A DNA stretch of 64,000 nucleotides from Microglena sp. YARC (taxonomy: Eukaryota > Chlorophyta > Chlorophyceae > Chlamydomonadales > Chlamydomonadaceae), in assembly GCA_022414725.1 (NCBI GenBank), contig CM039462.1, positions 123,013,786 through 123,077,785 on the forward strand, written 5' to 3'. Below the pieces are notes generated by a model that worked only from the letters and a program-made list of their open reading frames with translations, was not told where the DNA came from and searched no databases. Both the position numbers and the translations under genes were made by a program. Shown in pieces: positions 39,640 to 48,109 of this stretch (position 1 is its first letter; every line of letters begins with the position of its first letter).

Positions 39640-40176
39640 GTGTTCTCAAATAATTTTGGGACACGTTTCGAGCTTTGTAGCCGAGAAAACGTCATCATGG
39701 AGGACATCGATGAGTTCAGAACATCTCAACGATGCAGCTGCTGTGAGAACCACCTTTGCAACATGGTGGCACTGACTCATCGTAAGAAGCAAGACGGTAC
39801 AGGTTGGGAATGTACAGAAGGACGCAAGCGGATTCATAAGATTCTCCACTGCAAAAGCAGTCAAAGCGGAGCGCCACGCCAACAGAGCGGTGGTATGCTT
39901 CACTGCGGGAAGACTTGGGACCGCGATGTGAACGCTTCCAGAAACATCCTGATGCTTACACTTCACCAATTCTTTGGGAGAGAGCGTCCTCTCGCGTTTC
40001 GCCGAGACGCGCCGAGAAGTTCCTCGACAACCCCACCCCCACCCCCTGATACTGATATGGGGACACAGACGGTTGAATGGTTTACCAAAGAGGCTACTCG
40101 GAATATCTTCGAGAACCTCTTCAACCTTCTGCACCCCCCAACGTTGCCCAAAAGCAACGATCTGCAGTCTGGATGA
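39640..40176 (+). pseudogene. Fanzor C-terminal fragment fused to the protease frame
   Basis: In phase with the protease's second half, the sequence reads SRENVIMEDIDEFRTSQRCS, then CENH, ILHCKSS, CGKTWDRDVNASRNI. These are the RuvC-II/zinc-ribbon/RuvC-III block of Fanzor/TnpB, with CxxC pairs and the last catalytic Asp preserved. A tail with RPLAFRRDAPRSSSTTPPPP follows. The first RuvC motif and the guide-binding lobe are absent. The typical right end of this Fanzor family (AGTGTCCCACTTTATTTAAG) begins 5 bases after the stop. The fragment is probably the remains of an inserted element. Confidence 0.75.
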
Positions 40177-40210
40177 TTATAAAGTGTCCCACTTTATTTA
40201 AGAACAACTG
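40068..40210 (+). mobile_element. Fanzor-element right end
   Basis: An 80-bp tail (GGTTTACCAAAGAGGCTACT and following) is shared with 57606-57690. It is followed by AGTGTCCCACTTTATTTAAG and AACAACTGTA, shared with 53998-54028 and 62045-62075. This defines a third family of element ends in the window. Confidence 0.65.
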
Positions 40211-40530
40211 TAGCCAGGGTTTAGAATATACCCCTGTCTTTTGAGGCTTTTGAAAAGTTGACCAACCGCGCGAGAGTCACTTCCTCTCACGATGTCCACT
40301 GACGTTCTGTTGTTTTCTGGGCTAATACCCGGATGTTTCAATCTGTTGACCGTCCAGTGCAGGTATACACTCATCCACGCTGTCGTGAATGCACCTCGAA
40401 CCCGCACGTTACATGATGAGTCCCCAAAAGTCCGCGTGTATGTGTTTTCCCCGCACGCGCAAGAGCACACAAGCCGCCCATGCATGCATCATCATAAAAT
40501 AATCGGAGCATAAAGATACTTGTGGATCTA

Positions 40531-40597
40531 TTACTATCTATTACTATCTATTACTATCTATTACTATCTATTACTATCTATTACTATCTATTACTAT
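40531..40597. repeat. TTACTATCTA decamer array
   Basis: Six perfect copies plus a partial copy of a 10-bp unit. It lies immediately (6 bases) before the start codon of the NPDKPW repeat gene, so it forms its 5' leader or promoter. Copy number is likely to vary between isolates. Confidence 0.9.
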
Positions 40598-40602
40598 TAA
40601 TA

Positions 40603-41709
40603 ATGATTTCAGTGGAAATAAATAACCACATCTCGAGACGGGTCAAATGTATGGAACACAAGTGGTATTGGAGTTTATTGAGCTCAAACCCCAATATCAC
40701 ATGGGATATCATCGAATCCAATCCCAACAAACCATGGGATTGGAACTGGTTCAGCAGAAACCCCAACATCACATGGGAGATTATACAAGCCAACCCAGAT
40801 AAACCATGGGACTGGTATTATATCAGCAGAAACCCTACAATAACGATTGATATTGTCATTACAACCCCCAGTAAACCTTGGGATTGGGGTGGGTTGAGCA
40901 TAAACCCCAACATCACATGGGAGATTATACAAGCCAACCCAGATAAACCATGGGACTGGTATTATATCAGCAGAAAACCCTACATCACGTGGGAAATGAT
41001 CGAAGCCAACCCCGACAAACCGTGGAATTGGTATTGGATCAGCAGAAACCCATGCATTAAATGGGATATTGTCATTACAAACCCAGACAAACCGTGGGAA
41101 TGGGGTGGATTGAGTTCACACCCGAACATCACACTAGATATTATACAAACCAACCCAGATAAACCATGGGACTGGTTTTTTATCAGTAAAAACCCCAGTA
41201 TCACATGGGAGATTATACAAGCCAACCCAGATAAACCATGGGACTGGTTTTTGATCAGTAAAAACCCCAGTATCACATGGGATATTATACAAGCCAATCC
41301 AGATATACCATGGGACTGGTATTATATCAGCAGAAAACCCTACATCACGTGGGAAATGATCGAAGCCAATCCAGATAAACCATGGAACTGGAACTGGATC
41401 AGCAAAAACCCTGTCATAACGATGGATATTATCGAAACCAACCCAGACAAACCGTGGAATTGGGGTGGAATGAGCGAAAACCCCAACATCACGTGGGAGA
41501 TTATACAAACCAACCCAGATAAACCATGGGACTGGTATGAGTTGAGCAGAAACCCCAATATGTTGCTATCTTCCCAAGACATATGTGATGTCATACGTAG
41601 ATACAGATCAGCAAGAACTATACAAAAAATATGGCGCCATGTCAATACTAACCCAATTTATAATGCATGTCAACACAGACTCTATAGAGAATATAATAAA
41701 ATGGTTTAA
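40603..41709 (+). CDS. NPDKPW-type repeat protein
   Basis: 368 residues from MISVEINNHISRRVKC. A GTG at 40522 would translate the decamer array and is rejected. The protein is built of about 12-13 repeats of 24 residues, consensus NPNITWEIIQANPDKPWDWY followed by YISR. Each unit probably forms a pair of helices with stacked Trp. The last 40 residues leave the pattern and end in a basic IQ-like helix (RYRSARTIQKIWRHV). Proteins with this repeat are familiar to me from pithovirus-like and other large-genome giant viruses, with no known function. Internal repeats are nearly identical at the DNA level in places, so the array expands and contracts. A T2 mini-element starts 13 bases after the stop. 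Confidence 0.85.
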   Translation: MISVEINNHISRRVKCMEHKWYWSLLSSNPNITWDIIESNPNKPWDWNWFSRNPNITWEIIQANPDKPWDWYYISRNPTITIDIVITTPSKPWDWGGLSINPNITWEIIQANPDKPWDWYYISRKPYITWEMIEANPDKPWNWYWISRNPCIKWDIVITNPDKPWEWGGLSSHPNITLDIIQTNPDKPWDWFFISKNPSITWEIIQANPDKPWDWFLISKNPSITWDIIQANPDIPWDWYYISRKPYITWEMIEANPDKPWNWNWISKNPVITMDIIETNPDKPWNWGGMSENPNITWEIIQTNPDKPWDWYELSRNPNMLLSSQDICDVIRRYRSARTIQKIWRHVNTNPIYNACQHRLYREYNKMV

Positions 41710-41721
41710 AATTAACCCCGT

Positions 41722-41798
41722 TACACTCAGGGAGAGGGGCGTGCCGATTCCAGAGGAACTAAGAGCTCACTTGACAGAAAAGTAATTGTCCGAGTGTA
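41722..41798. mobile_element. T2-like mini-element (77 bp)
   Basis: It begins TACACTCAGGGAGAGG and ends AATTGTCCGAGTGTA, so both T2-type ends are present with unrelated DNA between. TA dinucleotides border it. Confidence 0.6.
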
Positions 41799-41875
41799 TT
41801 TCCCGACATGTTCATTATTTGTAAGCTTGAATTTCCATTTTCTCTTCAAATGTAAAGCTCGTACGGACATGGATT

Positions 41876-41915
41876 CACGCAAGGTGTGCCGTACACGAAG
41901 CTTCCGTTGACTGTA
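41876..41915 (-). mobile_element. MITE-2 half-copy
   Basis: AAGGTGTGCCGTACACGAAG followed by CCGTTGACTGTA. The central part of the element is deleted. Confidence 0.6.
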
Positions 41916-42050
41916 TTGGCGAGAACGAATCCGTTCATGATCACATGAGCGAGGGTCACGTTTGTGATGGTTGCGGGCGTTTTTTTCCGTTCTTCGCGCG
42001 GTTTATCATTTCACAAATGAACGTGTGGCTCTGGCTCGACGACTTGTGCT

Positions 42051-42437
42051 TCAAGGAGGGGCGACCCCGTGTGACGACACCTCCTCGACTTGTACAGGCG
42101 CTTTCAAGGTAACTTTCGAAGCCCAGCACTCATCCTCGATCGCTTCAACACGACGATAGTTTTCAGCGACCTGCACCAAATCAACTTTGCCTTCCATTTT
42201 GGCAATAGTGTTCCGCTGGGTTGCGAATTTGATTTGCTGTTCGCTGTCCTGCTCCAATTTTAATATTCTGCGTTCAAGTACTTCTTTCTTGTGCATGAAA
42301 TGGTCATGGATGGATTCAATCTCCTTTTGAAGCTTTGCATCGTAGTCGACAGTGCCAACATCTTTTAATGGTGTTCGTTTGATGCAACGACGACGAAGGT
42401 AATGAGGAGTGATCGTGATCGCTGAGTGATCGTTCAT
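42051..42437 (-). CDS. Coiled-coil protein
   Basis: 128 residues from MNDHSAITITPHYLRRRC. A basic N-terminus is followed by a long charged helix with heptad character (LQKEIESIHDHFMHKKEVLE, then RILKLEQDSEQQIKF) and a short C-terminal tail ending in PP. No family is recognised. It is probably a structural or scaffolding component. The start is the only ATG before the helix. The next minus-strand gene lies about 220 bases upstream. Confidence 0.65.
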   Translation of the reverse strand: MNDHSAITITPHYLRRRCIKRTPLKDVGTVDYDAKLQKEIESIHDHFMHKKEVLERRILKLEQDSEQQIKFATQRNTIAKMEGKVDLVQVAENYRRVEAIEDECWASKVTLKAPVQVEEVSSHGVAPP

Positions 42438-42654
42438 GTTTGATTACTTATCCCAATCATGATGCATGATGTTTTTATACTCAATAATGCAACTTGCAAG
42501 CAGTAGTAGTAGCAGGCGGGTGTATGTCCTCAGTTGTTGAGTTTAGTGATACACCTGTCCCCCTTGCAACTCTGTCTGAACAGTGCAGCCAACCCGAGAC
42601 CGAATATGATTGAAATGATTGATGACCCCGTCTTGGTATCGAATGCTTTGGTAA

Positions 42655-43320
42655 TCATGACATTTCATACGATACGATGCGCGGCGATGAGGGACGAGAA
42701 TCCGCCACCGCATCCGTGCACTGAATATTAATGAATGGCCCCGACAATGAATTCGACAGAGAGAGATTCGAGTTTGTATGGCTGTAATAATCTGTATGGA
42801 TTTTGCGTTGTTTACACTCGTTTTTCGAGGCGCACATGGAACACTTGTCGTAGATTCGTTCGCCATCCTGTTCGGTTGAACCTGGGTAGGACGACTCCTG
42901 CATGTTGGGGAGGGGGATTCCGTATTGTTTGCAAAGATCCTCATTGAGACGCCTGTCATTATCGTTCAGGGAATTCCATTGCTCGATAGTCATGCTTGAC
43001 AGATCGTACCTCAGTTGCTTCTCAAGCGCTTCTGCGCGCTCAGTCTCAAGCTCAAGCTCAATCTCCATACTATTCACTCGAGCAGCATCTGCCTTCTTTC
43101 GAACGCGCTCAGTCTCAAGCTCAATCTTCAGTCGAGCATTCTCAAGCTCAATCTCCATACTATTCACTCGAGCATTCTCAAGCTCAATCTCCATACTATT
43201 CACTCGAGCAGCATCTGCCTTCTTTCGAGCGAGCTCAGTCTCAAGCTCAATCTTCAGTCGAGCCATGTAAATAATAGCGAAGGTAGAGATGCAGATAAGT
43301 AGTTGAGAATTGTCAATCAT
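42655..43320 (-). CDS. Membrane-anchored coiled-coil protein with internal repeats
   Basis: 221 residues. An N-terminal hydrophobic segment (LLICISTFAIIYM) is followed by imperfect repeats of ARVNSMEIELEN and ARLKIELETE (residues about 20-100), which form a coiled coil. A short domain with LSSMTIEQWNSLNDNDRRLN comes next, then a Cys pair (KCSMCASKNECKQRK) and a Ser-rich tail. The gene at 50388-50807 has the same order: membrane segment, repeated charged helix, then a domain starting LLSLSPDDVAAMTPEH. The DNA repeats (about 33 and 60 bp) are nearly identical and likely to vary. The function is unknown. Confidence 0.75.
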   Translation of the reverse strand: MIDNSQLLICISTFAIIYMARLKIELETELARKKADAARVNSMEIELENARVNSMEIELENARLKIELETERVRKKADAARVNSMEIELELETERAEALEKQLRYDLSSMTIEQWNSLNDNDRRLNEDLCKQYGIPLPNMQESSYPGSTEQDGERIYDKCSMCASKNECKQRKIHTDYYSHTNSNLSLSNSLSGPFINIQCTDAVADSRPSSPRIVSYEMS

Positions 43321-43631
43321 TGTTTATAAATTCTGATGATTGTTTCTTAAGTCGTGTGTTACGCAATCTCAATCTCTGGGCCATGTACTGTAGTGTACCA
43401 CCACTCCGGCAAAAGATTCAAACCCACCTATTGAATGCGTTTCCGCGATCTCCGGTCTCAGAATCGCGAGAGAACTTTGTGAAACTCGCAAGCAAGCCAA
43501 GTCGTAGGTCTGCTCTCGAAGCGTCTAGGGAATGTTGGCGTCTGCTGTCCTTAGAGTAGGCGTCATCAGCCACGCGTGTCTCTTCTTGTCTCCTCCTCCG
43601 ATGATGAGCAATTCGTAACTCAACCCTGCTT

Positions 43632-43708
43632 GTGTTTACACTACATTTCCAATGTCGCGTCTCGGTGTTGTGCATGCACCGTTAAGTGTGCCGTACACGA
43701 AGCTGCTT
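43632..43708. repeat. Shared intergenic block and MITE-2 remnant
   Basis: Positions 43632-43675 duplicate 35891-35933 (TTTCCAATGTCGCGTCTCGG core). Positions 43676-43708 are a MITE-2 remnant (GTGTGCCGTACACGAAGC). The rest of 43321-43747 holds a minus-strand frame of 85 codons rich in Arg/Asp/Ser that I do not consider supported. Confidence 0.5.
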
Positions 43709-43747
43709 GAGTGAATAAGCTTTAGACTGAGTTCGGTAGGAACAAGC

Positions 43748-44245
43748 TCACTGTAGATAACCAACAGCAATTGCATCGTCTGCAGTAACAGCAATGGCAA
43801 GTGCTGCTACGTGTTCAGCAGCAGCGGCAGCCGCAGCAGCTAATGCCATTGCCTTGGTGAGCGAACCTGCTGGCGAGGGCTTGACATAGCTCTGCATCTG
43901 CGGCAAAATATTGTAAAGGGCCTCGTTGCCGAGCTTGATTGTGTAGGACTCTTGAATGGACACGTCGTAACACCTGGTATCAAAATCAGTGTCAATGATC
44001 TGCTGAACTAGTACCTGCCCACCCCAAACCCTTTTTTTCCCTACAGAAAGGCCAGCTGGAGGATTGCACCGAGCTCCATCCGAATACTTGAATGACATCC
44101 TGACTATGCCAAGTGCGACAGCTTCAAACACGGCCCTTATGTTGTCGGTGATGTACATGTCATCAGGTCCAGTCGACCCCGTAGCCTTTTGAAAGCTGAT
44201 AGAACCATGCATGATGTCCGGATCCTGCATGTTGTTTTTTGACAT
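43748..44245 (-). CDS. Hypothetical protein with an alanine-rich C-terminus
   Basis: 165 residues from MSKNNMQDPDIMHGSISF. The first two thirds look like a compact mixed fold (NIRAVFEAVALGIVRMSF, then VGGQ-like loops and YDVSIQESYTIKLGNEALYN). The end is a long Ala-rich helix (MALAAAAAAAAEHVAAL), possibly membrane-associated. No family is recognised. A T2 fragment lies upstream. Confidence 0.6.
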   Translation of the reverse strand: MSKNNMQDPDIMHGSISFQKATGSTGPDDMYITDNIRAVFEAVALGIVRMSFKYSDGARCNPPAGLSVGKKRVWGGQVLVQQIIDTDFDTRCYDVSIQESYTIKLGNEALYNILPQMQSYVKPSPAGSLTKAMALAAAAAAAAEHVAALAIAVTADDAIAVGYLQ

Positions 44246-44282
44246 ACAAAGTGATAAATTAAAACAATGTCAACACAAGTTA

Positions 44283-44373
44283 CAGTCAGACCGGTCAATA
44301 ATGTTACAGTATATTGAATAAATTCCAATTCTCTATGTACAACTTGGACAGACGGTCGATTGTTGTGCACAAT
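44283..44373. mobile_element. T2 left-end fragment
   Basis: About 90 bases from CAGTCAGACCGGTCAATAAT through the start of the transposase region (GACGGTCGATTGTTG). It is followed by one copy of the 96-bp minisatellite core (44375-44440). Confidence 0.65.
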
Positions 44374-44635
44374 GCCGGAGGCTCACATCAATCCCTATTT
44401 TAAACGTGTTCACATGAACACATCTGAAAAGACTCTCCATCTCTGTATCCTGGGGTAGAAATCGAACTCTGTCTGATGAGAATGATACCATGTTTATTTT
44501 TCACAAGTAATTGTTTTCGATGACGCCGCCGTGGCGTGCGTGAGAATGAGGGACGAGGCCATCACATCCAATCCACCAAGGAGACAGCTTGACACATTTT
44601 GGTGCAGAGGGATTATTCTGCTGACTTGCGATAAA

Positions 44636-44673
44636 GTCAACAGAATACTAAAATGAAACCGCCTGCGCTCCCC
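44636..44673 (+). mobile_element. MITE-2 end
   Basis: GTCAACAGAATACTAAAATG followed by AAACCGCCTG. A single end. The surrounding 44440-44817 has no supported gene. Confidence 0.5.
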
Positions 44674-44817
44674 CTTCAGAAACCAATCGAACAGGAGGCT
44701 GCTTTAAGCCGCCATGTGAGAATGACGTTGTGATTTCAGGGTGATTGTATGCGCAAACAAGGTAAAGAGCGGTGACACATGGGTACTGGTTCAAGTTCAA
44801 ATTGTTTTATGTAAACA

Positions 44818-45135
44818 TCACAATATCCCTTCCAAGGATGACGATGCACGGTGATCCTCTCCCGCGAACTCAGGATTCATCAGAACCTTGCATACATCCA
44901 CATGTCCTTGATTAGCGGCGGCACAAAGTGCCTCGCTGTTTTCGTCATCTGCCTTGGCACGGTGCTTCTCGCCCGCGAACTCAGGATTCATCAGAACCTT
45001 GCAGACATCCACATGTCCTTCATTAGCGGCTAATCTCAATGCACGACTGTCGTATGCATCTGCCTTGGCACTATGCTCCTCGCTCGCGAACTCAGGATCC
45101 ATCAGAACCTTGCATACATCCACATGTCCTTCCAT
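44818..45135 (-). pseudogene. Ankyrin-repeat fragment of a diverged subfamily
   Basis: About 105 residues forming nearly three 37-residue repeats (GHVDVCKVLMNPEFAGEKHR, then AKADDENSEALCAAANQ). The period and layout are identical to the 1-28 kb family, but residues differ at many sites (VLMNPEF for LLMDPEV, EKHRAKAD for EFRARAN). The 5' side is cut by a T3 transposon end at 45133, so the F-box part is missing. It ends SSSLEGIL. It is a remnant of a separate branch of the family, informative for how the big array evolved. Confidence 0.7.
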
Positions 45136-45175
45136 ACAGCTAGGGACATTTGATTGTGGGACACCTTTTATTTTG
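45133..45175 (+). mobile_element. T3 terminal fragment
   Basis: CAGCTAGGGACATTTGATTG followed by TGGGACACC, as at 3627. It truncates the ankyrin fragment to its left. Confidence 0.7.
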
Positions 45176-45219
45176 AAAAGTTGATTATGGGTATAAGGAA
45201 ATGTGAGTGAAATAGTGTA

Positions 45220-45692
45220 TCACCATGAGAAGAAGAAGTAGTGTCAGACAAAGGAGAAGGGGCTAAAACGTTTGAGAAGCAGAAGATGGTGGTAAATAAC
45301 GTCAAGGTCCACTAAGTACTGCACTGTCACAACAGTGTCAAAAGCGCATCCAATGTGGCTATAGTGCAACCTGGAACCTAGACGTGAACTCTGCTGAACC
45401 TTCTTCTGCTTCTGATAACGTGGAGCGACCGGATGTATTCTGTGTTCCCTCGCCCCCCCCCCTAAAACCCCAGCTTCCGGAGAGGCAAATGTGGGCGCTC
45501 AACCAACCGACCCACCTGGGTCAGTTAGCAGCTTACAATTGTTATCCTCTGGGCCAGCTTAAATGCTGAAATACGGGATGAAGGACACGAAGGATTGGGA
45601 CCTTGATACAAAACCTTTAGCTGACCTACCCAATCAATTGGGTTCAAGGGTCACCGGTAAGGGTGTCCCACAAATTCTGTCTCTGACTGTAG
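45220..45692 (+). mobile_element. Fanzor C-terminal remnant with right end
   Basis: One frame reads QCGYSATWNLDVNSAEPSSA at about 45352-45410. This is the second half of a zinc ribbon plus the last RuvC motif (WNxDVNSA), and is typical of Fanzor/TnpB. It continues to a proline-rich tail that ends at 45569. Upstream, a STKYC-type segment in another phase fits the first half of the ribbon. After the stop, 45570-45692 lead to the terminal sequence ending TTCTGTCTCTGACTGTA. The stretch 45437-45692 is present as an inverted copy at 63486-63722 and partly at 52800-52860. Confidence 0.7.
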
Positions 45693-45997
45693 CGGCATTA
45701 GTCAAACTTATTGAATGAATAATGCAACTCAATTATAACCGCTGAACAATAGTTACACAGTTTGTAAAAGAAAAAGAAATATCTTCTCCAATGCACTCGT
45801 GAAAGAAATACCATAGAATCCGGATGTCCTGGGTTGTCAATAGCGATGGAGGCAGTTTTCAAGGGGTTGGGTCCCATGTGAATGGACATCAGGGAATTGG
45901 AGTGAGAAGAGTGGGTGGTTGTCATGCATACAACTTGGCAGCATCCAAATGCGCGTGTATGCGCGTATTTTTTTGCAAGCAAGGAATATAAGTTAGC

Positions 45998-46234
45998 ATG
46001 ACAAGTTTATATGATGGTTTGGGTGTGCTGTGTCATGTCAATGATAGCCAATTGAGAAAGGGTGGGCTGACCATGTTGATCACTCTAGGTGGCTCAGAGT
46101 TATCTAGCTCCGCCTCAGAGTTATCTAGCTCCGTGGATTTAAATGGCGATTTGGATGTGTTGTGTCATGTCGATGATGACCAAGTGAGAAAGGGTGGGTT
46201 GACAATGTTGATCACCCTAGGTGCTGCAGAGTAA
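45998..46234 (+). CDS. Small protein of two near-identical repeats
   Basis: 78 residues made of two units (LGVLCHVNDSQLRKGGLTML then ITLG, and LDVLCHVDDDQVRKGGLTML then ITLG) joined by a Ser-rich linker with SELSSSASELSSS. The repeated unit is about 27 residues. No family is recognised. The conservation of both units at the protein level, with silent differences in DNA, suggests selection on the protein. Confidence 0.55.
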   Translation: MTSLYDGLGVLCHVNDSQLRKGGLTMLITLGGSELSSSASELSSSVDLNGDLDVLCHVDDDQVRKGGLTMLITLGAAE

Positions 46235-46252
46235 AAAAACAACGGAATTCAC

Positions 46253-46395
46253 TACAGTCGGCGGAACAGTAAAATAAAACATATATCAGATGGAAATAAA
46301 TGTACGACATAGCCGTTAGAAATTGGCGTTAAGAATGGTCGCTGACTTGGGTGTGTTAAAAACTTCTGTGTTTACGAACATCAGTCGTTCTGTAT
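46253..46395 (+). mobile_element. T1 left end with transposase start
   Basis: TACAGTCGGCGGAACAGTAA, then about 110 bases of the T1 leader and transposase N-terminus (codons of LRMVADLGVLK). It breaks off after CATCAGTCGTTCTG. A one-base loss removes the transposase frame. Confidence 0.75.
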
Positions 46396-46562
46396 GTAGA
46401 AACAGAAGATGAAGCACACTGGTTCTTTCTGAAAAAGTTGTTTACACTCGGTTTTCTGGAAAAAGTTGTTCCGTGTACGCCTCAAAAAACGAGTATCTGA
46501 CCAAGCGATAATGTTCCAAATGTTGTTCGTCAGTATAAACATTGTGTATATATACATTGTGT

Positions 46563-47087
46563 ATGAATGAATACCAGGCATTAATGATGCTATTAGCGGG
46601 TAAGCGGCCACACCTATTGGTGTCCTACCAGGTATGCTTGAGCTGCGACAAATTTCTCCGAAGGGAAAGCAATGGGGAGTCTTATCTACAATACGAACTG
46701 CCTAGAGAGGGTGATGTGGTGCGCAACATCACATTGGCTGGCATGGGGATCCAACATATAAAGTGGGTGCGGATCAATATAGGAGATGTTGATGCATGGA
46801 CATGGAAAGCTAGCTTGTCAGTTGTAGGAAAAATCCGACCGATAACAATTCCTATAGCAATCAATATGATGGCGATTGGAAACCACACTTGTGCACTACA
46901 GATTTGTATGCATCAAACCACAGACGTGTTGTGGATGCAACTACAGTATGAACTGTACAATGACGAGGAACGGTACCACCTGGCTAGAAGTCGATGGTAC
47001 GAGACGGTAACAGTTCGTACGAAGAATGATACCGTAGTGGCGAATGTGGGTCACTTGGTGGCAGACAAATCACCAGCTCCAACATAG
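46563..47087 (+). CDS. Hypothetical virion-like protein
   Basis: About 174 residues from MNEYQALMMLLAGKRPHL. It contains ELPREGDVVRNITLAGMGIQ. The pattern of acidic/basic residues, GD, and alternating hydrophobics is reminiscent of the beta-strand segment (R-x-G-D-L/V-x-x-x-x-L) found in NCLDV capsid-related proteins, but the rest does not match a capsid. The remainder is beta-rich (SLSVVGKIRPITIPIAINM). It is probably a small beta-structured viral protein. Family unknown. It is bounded by T1 fragments on both sides. Confidence 0.55.
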   Translation: MNEYQALMMLLAGKRPHLLVSYQVCLSCDKFLRRESNGESYLQYELPREGDVVRNITLAGMGIQHIKWVRINIGDVDAWTWKASLSVVGKIRPITIPIAINMMAIGNHTCALQICMHQTTDVLWMQLQYELYNDEERYHLARSRWYETVTVRTKNDTVVANVGHLVADKSPAPT

Positions 47088-47169
47088 ATGTTCTTGTATC
47101 CATTCTGGATAACATACCATCCAATCTAGCAGATGTAAGTGCATTCACTACATCCATCATGCTCACGTC

Positions 47170-47285
47170 TACAGTCGGCGGAACAGTAAACGTGTTCACA
47201 TGAACACCTATGAAAAGACTCTCCATCTCTGGAACAACAATTATTTCAACAAAAAAATAAGAATCATCAATCAATTCCTATTTTA
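47170..47285. repeat. T1 end joined to one 96-bp minisatellite copy
   Basis: TACAGTCGGCGGAACAGTAA is followed directly by one minisatellite unit (CGTGTTCACATGAACACC core and ATTATTTCAACAAAA end) and then the phosphatase locus. The second phosphatase copy at 52.1 kb is also preceded by a T1 end. Confidence 0.65.
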
Positions 47286-47440
47286 TGGAAGAGGCTGTGG
47301 CGCTACTTGAGACTTTGAGGAGGCAGGGGAGGGGTCGCCATGCGTTTAGCTTGGCTATGCAACAAGCTAATTTTGCGTTTCCTGCTGGATTCGGTGGCAT
47401 GCTCCATGTGCTGAAGCATGCGCCATATCCGATCCATTAA
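47285..47440 (+). CDS. Short conserved frame before the phosphatase
   Basis: 51 residues (MEEAVALLETLRRQGRGRHA and following), ending in PYPIH. It overlaps the phosphatase frame by about 20 bases in another phase. The second copy of the locus (52077-52230) keeps most of this frame, with a small insertion. It could be a leader peptide, a short separate protein, or the original N-terminus of the phosphatase now out of phase. Confidence 0.4.
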   Translation: MEEAVALLETLRRQGRGRHAFSLAMQQANFAFPAGFGGMLHVLKHAPYPIH

Positions 47441-47993
47441 ATATATATGTGATGTGTTTAGAAACGAGATGTCCTTGATACTTCCTGGATTGATTGTTGG
47501 CGGGTTCCATGAATCTTTTGACCGTGATCTTCTCACCACCCACAACGTCACACATATTTTGAACGTTGCTACGGAATGCAATGTAACGGAACGCGTGGGG
47601 CTAATATATGCTAAAGTTGATATGCCGGATGATTGCCCATCAACTGATATTTCTGTTGCGTTTAGCAAATGCATGGATTTCATAATTGCAGCTCATAAAA
47701 AAAAAAGTTGTGTGTTTGTGCACTGCCTTGAGGGGGTTAGTCGCTCTGTTTGTGTGACTCTGTGTTATATGGTCCAACATGTTGGATGGAAGTTTGAGCA
47801 TGCATTGATGCATATACGTTCCCGAAGACCGCATGTCGATCCTTTCCCAAAATACATTGCTCAGACGCGCAATTACCTCGTGCAAAAGCGCGAGGAGAGC
47901 AACAGAAGCCTCATCATCACAATCGATCGCGACAATCCGGTCGAGCAGAATGCTCTCTCTCAGGATGCAACAAAACAATCTGATGGAGAGTGA
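47418..47993 (+). CDS. Dual-specificity phosphatase (intact copy)
   Basis: Up to 191 residues. The conserved fold begins at MSLILPGLIVGG (ATG 47469), so either that ATG or the one at 47418 is the start. Features in order: the IVGG strand, NVTHILNVATECN, the general-acid loop near VDMPDDCPSTD, and the catalytic loop VHCLEGVSRSV (HCxxGxxRS; Cys codon at 47724). Helices with AKAH-type DUSP ends (ALMHIRSRRPHVDPFPKYI) follow, and then a charged tail. All catalytic residues are present. Such phosphatases act on phosphotyrosine and phosphoserine/threonine, often on MAP kinases, and viruses use them to alter host signalling. The run of ten A just before the loop (47697-47706) is a frameshift-prone site. 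Confidence 0.88.
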   Translation: MRHIRSIKYICDVFRNEMSLILPGLIVGGFHESFDRDLLTTHNVTHILNVATECNVTERVGLIYAKVDMPDDCPSTDISVAFSKCMDFIIAAHKKKSCVFVHCLEGVSRSVCVTLCYMVQHVGWKFEHALMHIRSRRPHVDPFPKYIAQTRNYLVQKREESNRSLIITIDRDNPVEQNALSQDATKQSDGE

Positions 47994-48109
47994 GGTATGT
48001 CTTAAAGTATGCGTGATCAGCTGTGGCAATCATGAATGACATACCTGGTCTCCACAGTTGTCAAGCGAGTATATATGCTGTCGACGCGCAGATCTTAACA
48101 TTTTTAACA

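Noticed and set aside
40522..40602. GTG start that would translate the decamer array into the NPDKPW protein
   Set aside because: It adds only a Leu/Tyr/Ile repeat from the minisatellite. The ATG at 40603 directly precedes non-repetitive coding sequence.
42902..43302. Three overlapping plus-strand frames rich in Ser and Leu
   Set aside because: They are antisense to the repeats of the coiled-coil gene at 42655-43320, and open only because of that repeat.
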